Below the pieces are notes generated by a model. It searched no databases and was not told the origin of the DNA. It saw only the letters and a program-made list of their open reading frames with translations. A program made the position numbers and the translations under genes. Below are positions 59,813 to 64,000 of a DNA stretch of 64,000 bases, piece by piece. Position 1 is the stretch's first letter; the number at the start of each line of letters is the position of its first letter. This DNA comes from Endotrypanum monterogeii (Eukaryota > Euglenozoa > Kinetoplastea > Trypanosomatida > Trypanosomatidae): contig CM007348.1 in the NCBI GenBank assembly GCA_000333855.2, positions 684,328 through 748,327 on the forward strand, written 5' to 3'.

Positions 59813-60761
59813 CATGTACACAGCATTTTACTGTTCTAGTGTGTGGTGAGGGTGGGGAGGGGGGGTCTGGGACGTGGCGTGCAGAGCTCGTTACTTGACT
59901 TTTGTACTTACAGACGCACACGCGTACTTTGCTACGTTGGAGTCGCCGAAATCGGTTTGAGGAGTAACGCCGATGAAGGCCATAGAAGTGGTGGAGGCAG
60001 CTCGTGTGTGTGTGTGTGTGTGTTGCTGCTGGTTGCGATGTTGGCGTTTTCTGTCTGTGACTCTCGTTTCCCTGTAATTGAGCTCAGCAGGCCTTTCACC
60101 TTTCTCCAGGTGTGGACATGTGTGCGGGGAGGGCAGGGGGGAGGCAGTAGCTGCATAGGAGGGTGGTAGGTCAGGCAACACTCATCAATGGTTTTGTGAG
60201 GGTACTCATCCTTTCTCATGCACATGAACGCATATCGCTAATCTGTACGTGATCGCCCTTGAGGGCAAGATCCGAGGGGTCTAGGATGTGAAGAGGGGGT
60301 GAGGGTGGTGGTGGTCGTCACGGCGAGTGTGTACGCTGTTGGACACAGTTCCTCGTACTGTTTTCTGACCATGTCACTGACGCCGCCTGCCTTTCCTTGC
60401 GGTCTCGGTGTGCTCCCGCCTTCGATTAGTATCTCTGCATCTGCCTTGTTTCTCCACTGCTTTCTCTGCATTGTGTTTTTTTTTTTGTTGGACACCTCTG
60501 CGCTCTTTTTTCACGCAGTTGCGTCTGCGCCACCCAATCCCCCTGCTTCTCACTTTTTCTCACTGGCTCACTGTGTCCTGCATGGAAAAAACATATCTCT
60601 TTTGCATTTGTTTCTGACCCTCCCAATACCCTCCTTTTCTCACACCTGACTGGAAGGGAGGTTGCTCCAGGGAGACACAACAATAGTGGCACATCCGACC
60701 ATTTGCTCCTCCAAAGGTCAAAAATATACATTTTTATTACAACGATATCCACACAAAATAA

Positions 60762-60794
<33 letters not shown>

Positions 60795-60836
60795 GTAGCA
60801 GAGCAGAGCGTTCGATAAGGATAGACGTGAACATAC
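59246..60836 (+). other. Gene-free stretch with CA/TA tracts
   Basis: 1.6 kb. It contains a T-rich block (59655-59690), a compound CA/TA tract (59781-59813), a GT run (60003-60022), a T run (60475-60487), a pyrimidine tract (60600-60645) followed by GGAAG near 60655 as possible acceptor, and a CA run (60771-60794) close to the ATG of the HD gene. No ORF is supported. Confidence 0.45.
60771..60794. repeat. (CA)n microsatellite in the HD gene leader
   Basis: Twelve CA units, 43 bp before the ATG at 60837, thus probably in the 5' UTR of the mature mRNA. Confidence 0.85.
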
Positions 60837-61928
60837 ATGTCTGAAGGGAAGCCTACGTACGAGCAAATTCCGCTGGTTCGGCGCGCCTGGGAGCGGTGCT
60901 TAGCTCGTCTTCTTCCCCCCTATCTCAATTGCACGAATACACAGCCGTCGTGCAACCTTCGCAATGTGGCCGAGGAGAACTTCCACCGTTTTATTTACGA
61001 CCGTTACACAGAGCCGCAGCGGCACTATCACACTCTCGAGCACCTGGAGGAGATGCTTGGGCAACTTGTTGCGTACGAAGAAGAGCACGGGTGGCACGGG
61101 GCATACAAGCCATCCATGATTTCCGAGTGCGCTTCATCGTCGGTATCACCCCCAGCAGGGGCATCGGCAGTAGATGCAGTCGCACACGAATGGACTGGTA
61201 CATCTCTGCTGTTGTCTGTTCTCTTCCACGACGTCGTGTACGATCCGACGCGCAGCGACAACGAGGAGGCGAGCGCAGTGGTTGCCGCGGAGTTTATGCA
61301 GACAATGCAGCGTGAGAGCGAGGCCGCCGCAGCGTCGTCGAGCTCAGGAACACCGGCTCACGGCTTCGATTCATCGACTCGACCGTCCACAAGTTGTGGC
61401 ACCGAGGTCAAGGGTAGTGTGAGTGGTGAGAGTCTGCCTTTTTCTGCCGTGTCGTTGCTATGGGCTGATGCGCAGGCGATGAAGTTCGTGCGCGACACCA
61501 CGACCACGTACATACTGAAGACAAAGGAGCATCTCTTGGTGAAGCCGAAGCAATCGTTGTGCTTGCCGCCTGGTGCAGTTGGTGCCCTATCGAACGAGGT
61601 GAGCGCAGAGACGAATGCTCTCCTGCAGAGCCACGACGACGACCCTCTGCATGTGTTTCTGGATCTGGACCTATCCATCCTTGGGCACCAGGACGCGGAA
61701 ACGTATCGTCACCGCTACGCCGAAAACATCCAGCGCGAGTACAGTCACTTTCCCCGGGTTGATTTCCTGAAGGGGCGTATCGGATTTCTGAAGAGCTTTC
61801 TGCAACACCCGCAGTGGTACAAGACGCCATTTTTTTTCTACCAACTGGAGGCGCACGCCAGAGATAATGTTACGCAGGAGGTGAAGGCGTTGGCAGCCGA
61901 GCTGGCAGAGGTGCGATCGGTATCGTGA
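60837..61928 (+). CDS. HD-superfamily metal-dependent phosphohydrolase (COG4339-like)
   Basis: 363 residues. It matches the bacterial/eukaryotic family of predicted HD phosphohydrolases often annotated by the odd name NMDA-receptor subunit-like. Metal-site motifs are RHYHTLEHL (62-70), SVLFHDVVYDP (127-137) with the HD pair His131-Asp132, SDNEEASA (140-147) and a closing FLDLDLSILG (274-283) with Asp276/Asp278. Two inserts are unusual for the family, which is typically about 200 residues: a Ser/Ala/Pro stretch (about 98-113) and a Ser/Gly/Thr-rich stretch (about 158-205). The substrate is unknown; related HD enzymes act on nucleotides or phosphoesters. No targeting signal was recognised. It is flanked by direct B-family elements about 4.75 kb apart. 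Confidence 0.88.
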   Translation: MSEGKPTYEQIPLVRRAWERCLARLLPPYLNCTNTQPSCNLRNVAEENFHRFIYDRYTEPQRHYHTLEHLEEMLGQLVAYEEEHGWHGAYKPSMISECASSSVSPPAGASAVDAVAHEWTGTSLLLSVLFHDVVYDPTRSDNEEASAVVAAEFMQTMQRESEAAAASSSSGTPAHGFDSSTRPSTSCGTEVKGSVSGESLPFSAVSLLWADAQAMKFVRDTTTTYILKTKEHLLVKPKQSLCLPPGAVGALSNEVSAETNALLQSHDDDPLHVFLDLDLSILGHQDAETYRHRYAENIQREYSHFPRVDFLKGRIGFLKSFLQHPQWYKTPFFFYQLEAHARDNVTQEVKALAAELAEVRSVS

Positions 61929-63545
61929 GTTTGTGCTTAGTTTTGAGGCTATGCAGGGGGGGAGAAAGCTGTGAGGGGAAGAGAAGGGGAGAGAGCCCGC
62001 TGGTTGAGGAGTATGTGGTGCATACACACATGCGTATGTACACATGTATATATTCCGAAGAAGGGGGCATCACTGGTATGCTTTGTGGAGTGAGCGATTT
62101 CATGTGTTTCAATTGCATGCATCTCCTTCCCTCCTTCCCTCCTTCCCTCCCTCCCCCCACCACATCCCGCAGCAGTGCTTCGAAGTCGACGACAATGTGA
62201 GGACGACTTACACCTGCACACGCACACGTCCGAGCGACTCTCTCGTGCGGTTGCTCTGTCCTCACACGCTTTATTCTTTAATACCCCTGCCTCATCACGG
62301 TGCCATTCTTCGATGTCGTCCTCTTGTGAACGTAAGCCTGGTCACCCGCATCGTCAAAAAAAAAAAGTTTGACTTGCTCTACGGGCACGTACGAAACTGT
62401 CGGTGCTCCAACATGCAGAGACTCGAGCTGTCCTGTACAGCTGCCTACTTGTAATGAAGTGGAGGGGGCTACTGGCAATGAGCGCTGGGGAAAGGCTTCC
62501 TCTCCCACTCGTCGCTCTGGAGGAGGCACGTCTGCGCACTTGTCCCATGCGTAGATTTTTTTTTTTTGGTTCAGGTGTGCCTAGGAGGTCCTTTTTTTTC
62601 CCCTACGTCTTTTGTGTGTCTCTCCCTTTGTGCGTGTCTGTGTGTCTGTCTGTGTGTGTGTGTGTGTCGATCACGTGTGGCCGTTTGTGTCTTCTCCAAA
62701 CATTTTTTTCTCTTTATTCTGACGTTTTACTTGTCTCATTTATTTGTACATGGAAACATGTATTGGGGAGGCGACTGTATGGGCCCTCCCTTCAGTCCTC
62801 CCTTCCTTGTTTTGGTTGCACCTGCTCGTGCCCAGGGTGACCTCTCGCCCATTGACACACCCCATCCCACTCCCTCTATTTCTCAACTCCTTGGATGGGG
62901 TGGGGTGGAAAGTAGAGGGTTGAAAGGGCAGGATCTGCTGTACTCCCACCGTAGTATAAACGCTCCCTCCCCCCTCCTCCCCCCACCAGCGCACACACAC
63001 ACACACACACAGACACATACATACATCCTGGAAGTGTGATCAATGACATGCGAAGACTCATCCACTGCTTGTTTTTGTACGTGATCTCCTCTTGTTTTCC
63101 ATATGACGCCCGCCTACTCACTCTCCCAAACAAACGCACGATCGAAAGGAGCCACGAACATCGGCGTGCGGGGGGTGTATCAGGGCCGTATCAGTGAATG
63201 GGCATCAATTTTTTTTTTGGTTTTGCTCCTTTTCTTTAGTTTCGTTGCGTACAACCAAAAAAAAAAGCTCAAGTACCTTTTTTTTTCTCAAAGCCCCCCT
63301 TCCTCTTCCCCGTAACTTGTATTCATGCATTACCACCCTTTTTTTTTTGTTCGCTCTGATACAACCACAAATCTGTGAATTTAACGCAGCGATCAAGGCT
63401 TTCGTTATCCGATTTTAGCCCCGAAGCAATCAACATGGTATGTTCAAGTACACACCGCCTCAGGCGGTCGTTGCGCGCCCCTTTTCCCCTCACTAAATGC
63501 CCCTGCTCTCCTGTTGTTTTATTTCGTGTTTAGTTTTCTATCCGA
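61929..63545 (+). other. Gene-free stretch after the HD gene
   Basis: 1.6 kb. It contains a CCTTCCCT-type pyrimidine repeat (62121-62160), T runs (62556-62567, 63211-63220, 63340-63349), a TG run (62639-62666) and a CA run (62991-63010). Open frames here are short or derive from simple sequence. It probably holds the 3' UTR of the HD gene and the spacer up to element B2. Confidence 0.45.
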
Positions 63546-64000
63546 ACGCACGCTCCCCTCCTTTCCCAACTATGTGGGGAACCTTATTTTGCCCTGGTGC
63601 CCGAGGCGCGTTCCATCACCAGTTCTTCAGGGAGGCGATGCAGCCCCCCTCGCTTCTCCTCCCACCAATGACAGGGCATCCTCTGGTGGGGGGCAGGGTC
63701 CAAGTACCTGCCTCATAGTTGAGGCCAGTGGTGGTTATGGGTATCGGCGACTAGGTCCCGGGTGGGGTTCCGTTGAAGCATCCTGGGACGGTCAGCGTGC
63801 CTGTTGCACCCATATGATACCCCATCTGCCGATGCGACCCGAGCACACCTCGGTCGATCGTCACTGCTGACTGTCGGGGGAGCCTGGGCGCCATCTGGAG
63901 GAATGCTCCGGGTGCCGACCGGTATAATGGGCGTGGCTGTGATGCAGCCCGCGAGGCGGGGGAAGCGGAGGGGGTGTGTGGGAAAAAAGGCCGTACTTGA
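63546..64000 (+). mobile_element. SIDER-like retroposon, family B, copy B2 (runs off the window end)
   Basis: Begins ACGCACGCTCCCCTCCTTTC as in B1 and is nearly identical along 455 bp. Differences I found are confined to the last 60 bases (CCTGCGAGG versus CCCGCGAGG, one T/G change in the GGTGTGTG run, one A fewer and one A/G change near the A tail). The window ends at the same point where the B1 match was followed to. It is in the same orientation as B1 and as transcription. Confidence 0.65.

Noticed and set aside
1..64000. CRISPR arrays, operons with ribosome-binding sites and bacterial-type terminators
   Set aside because: Nothing of this kind is present; the gene organisation and processing signals are those of a trypanosomatid nucleus.

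Overview
The window looks like a nuclear chromosome segment of a trypanosomatid of the Leishmania group (Leishmaniinae). Three things support this. Genes have no introns and run head-to-tail on one strand for tens of kilobases. Genes are separated by 0.3-3 kb of pyrimidine-rich DNA carrying GT/CA and TA microsatellites, and most start codons sit just after a polypyrimidine tract and an AG, as expected for spliced-leader trans-splicing. Short A-tailed, SIDER-like retroposons lie in 3' untranslated regions in the sense orientation. The species cannot be fixed from the sequence alone; recently copied repeats would suit a lineage with retroposition activity, for example Leishmania (Viannia) or a relative, but that is inference.

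Layout. Positions 1-9565 hold a leftward (minus strand) transcription unit, listed in order of transcription from the right: a glycerophosphodiester phosphodiesterase, a TMEM50-like membrane protein, a CEP76-like centriolar protein, a probably mitochondrial DEAD-box helicase, and the Sua5 threonylcarbamoyl-AMP synthase. Positions 9566-15187 form a divergent strand-switch region of unusual composition (A/C-rich left arm, G/T-rich right arm, TA tracts) with no convincing gene. This is the expected site of Pol II initiation for both units and a candidate centromere or origin. From 15188 to 64000 everything runs rightward: two diverged cullins, LC8 dynein light chain, MutY, a kelch protein, a SAM methyltransferase, a CS-domain/Sel1 membrane-anchored protein, a PPR-like mitochondrial protein, a long coiled-coil protein, a GH63 glucosidase-I homologue, ribosomal protein uS14 (S29), a charged coiled-coil protein with an internal duplication, a GGCT-fold/archaeal-type phosphoglycerate mutase fusion, a serine/RS-rich protein with a CABLES-like cyclin box, and an HD-superfamily phosphohydrolase.

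Repeats. Family A (copies near 2.7-3.2, 17.8-18.3 and 21.7-22.2 kb) and family B (58.8-59.2 and 63.5-64.0 kb) are short dispersed elements. Copies within each family differ at only a few bases by eye. One A copy is truncated at its 5' end, as in target-primed retroposition. Direct A copies flank cullin 2 and direct B copies flank the HD gene, so both segments could be amplified or lost by recombination.

The genes do not form a metabolic operon; in this group neighbours are co-transcribed but regulated individually through untranslated regions. The items most worth a second look are the AIG2/GGCT-phosphoglycerate mutase fusion, the cyclin-box protein with serine tracts, the near-identical SIDER-like elements, the strand-switch region, the GH63 enzyme with altered signature residues, and a few small or broken reading frames not explained by the main genes. 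All identities, distances and family assignments were made by eye from the sequence and from memory of families; no search was run.
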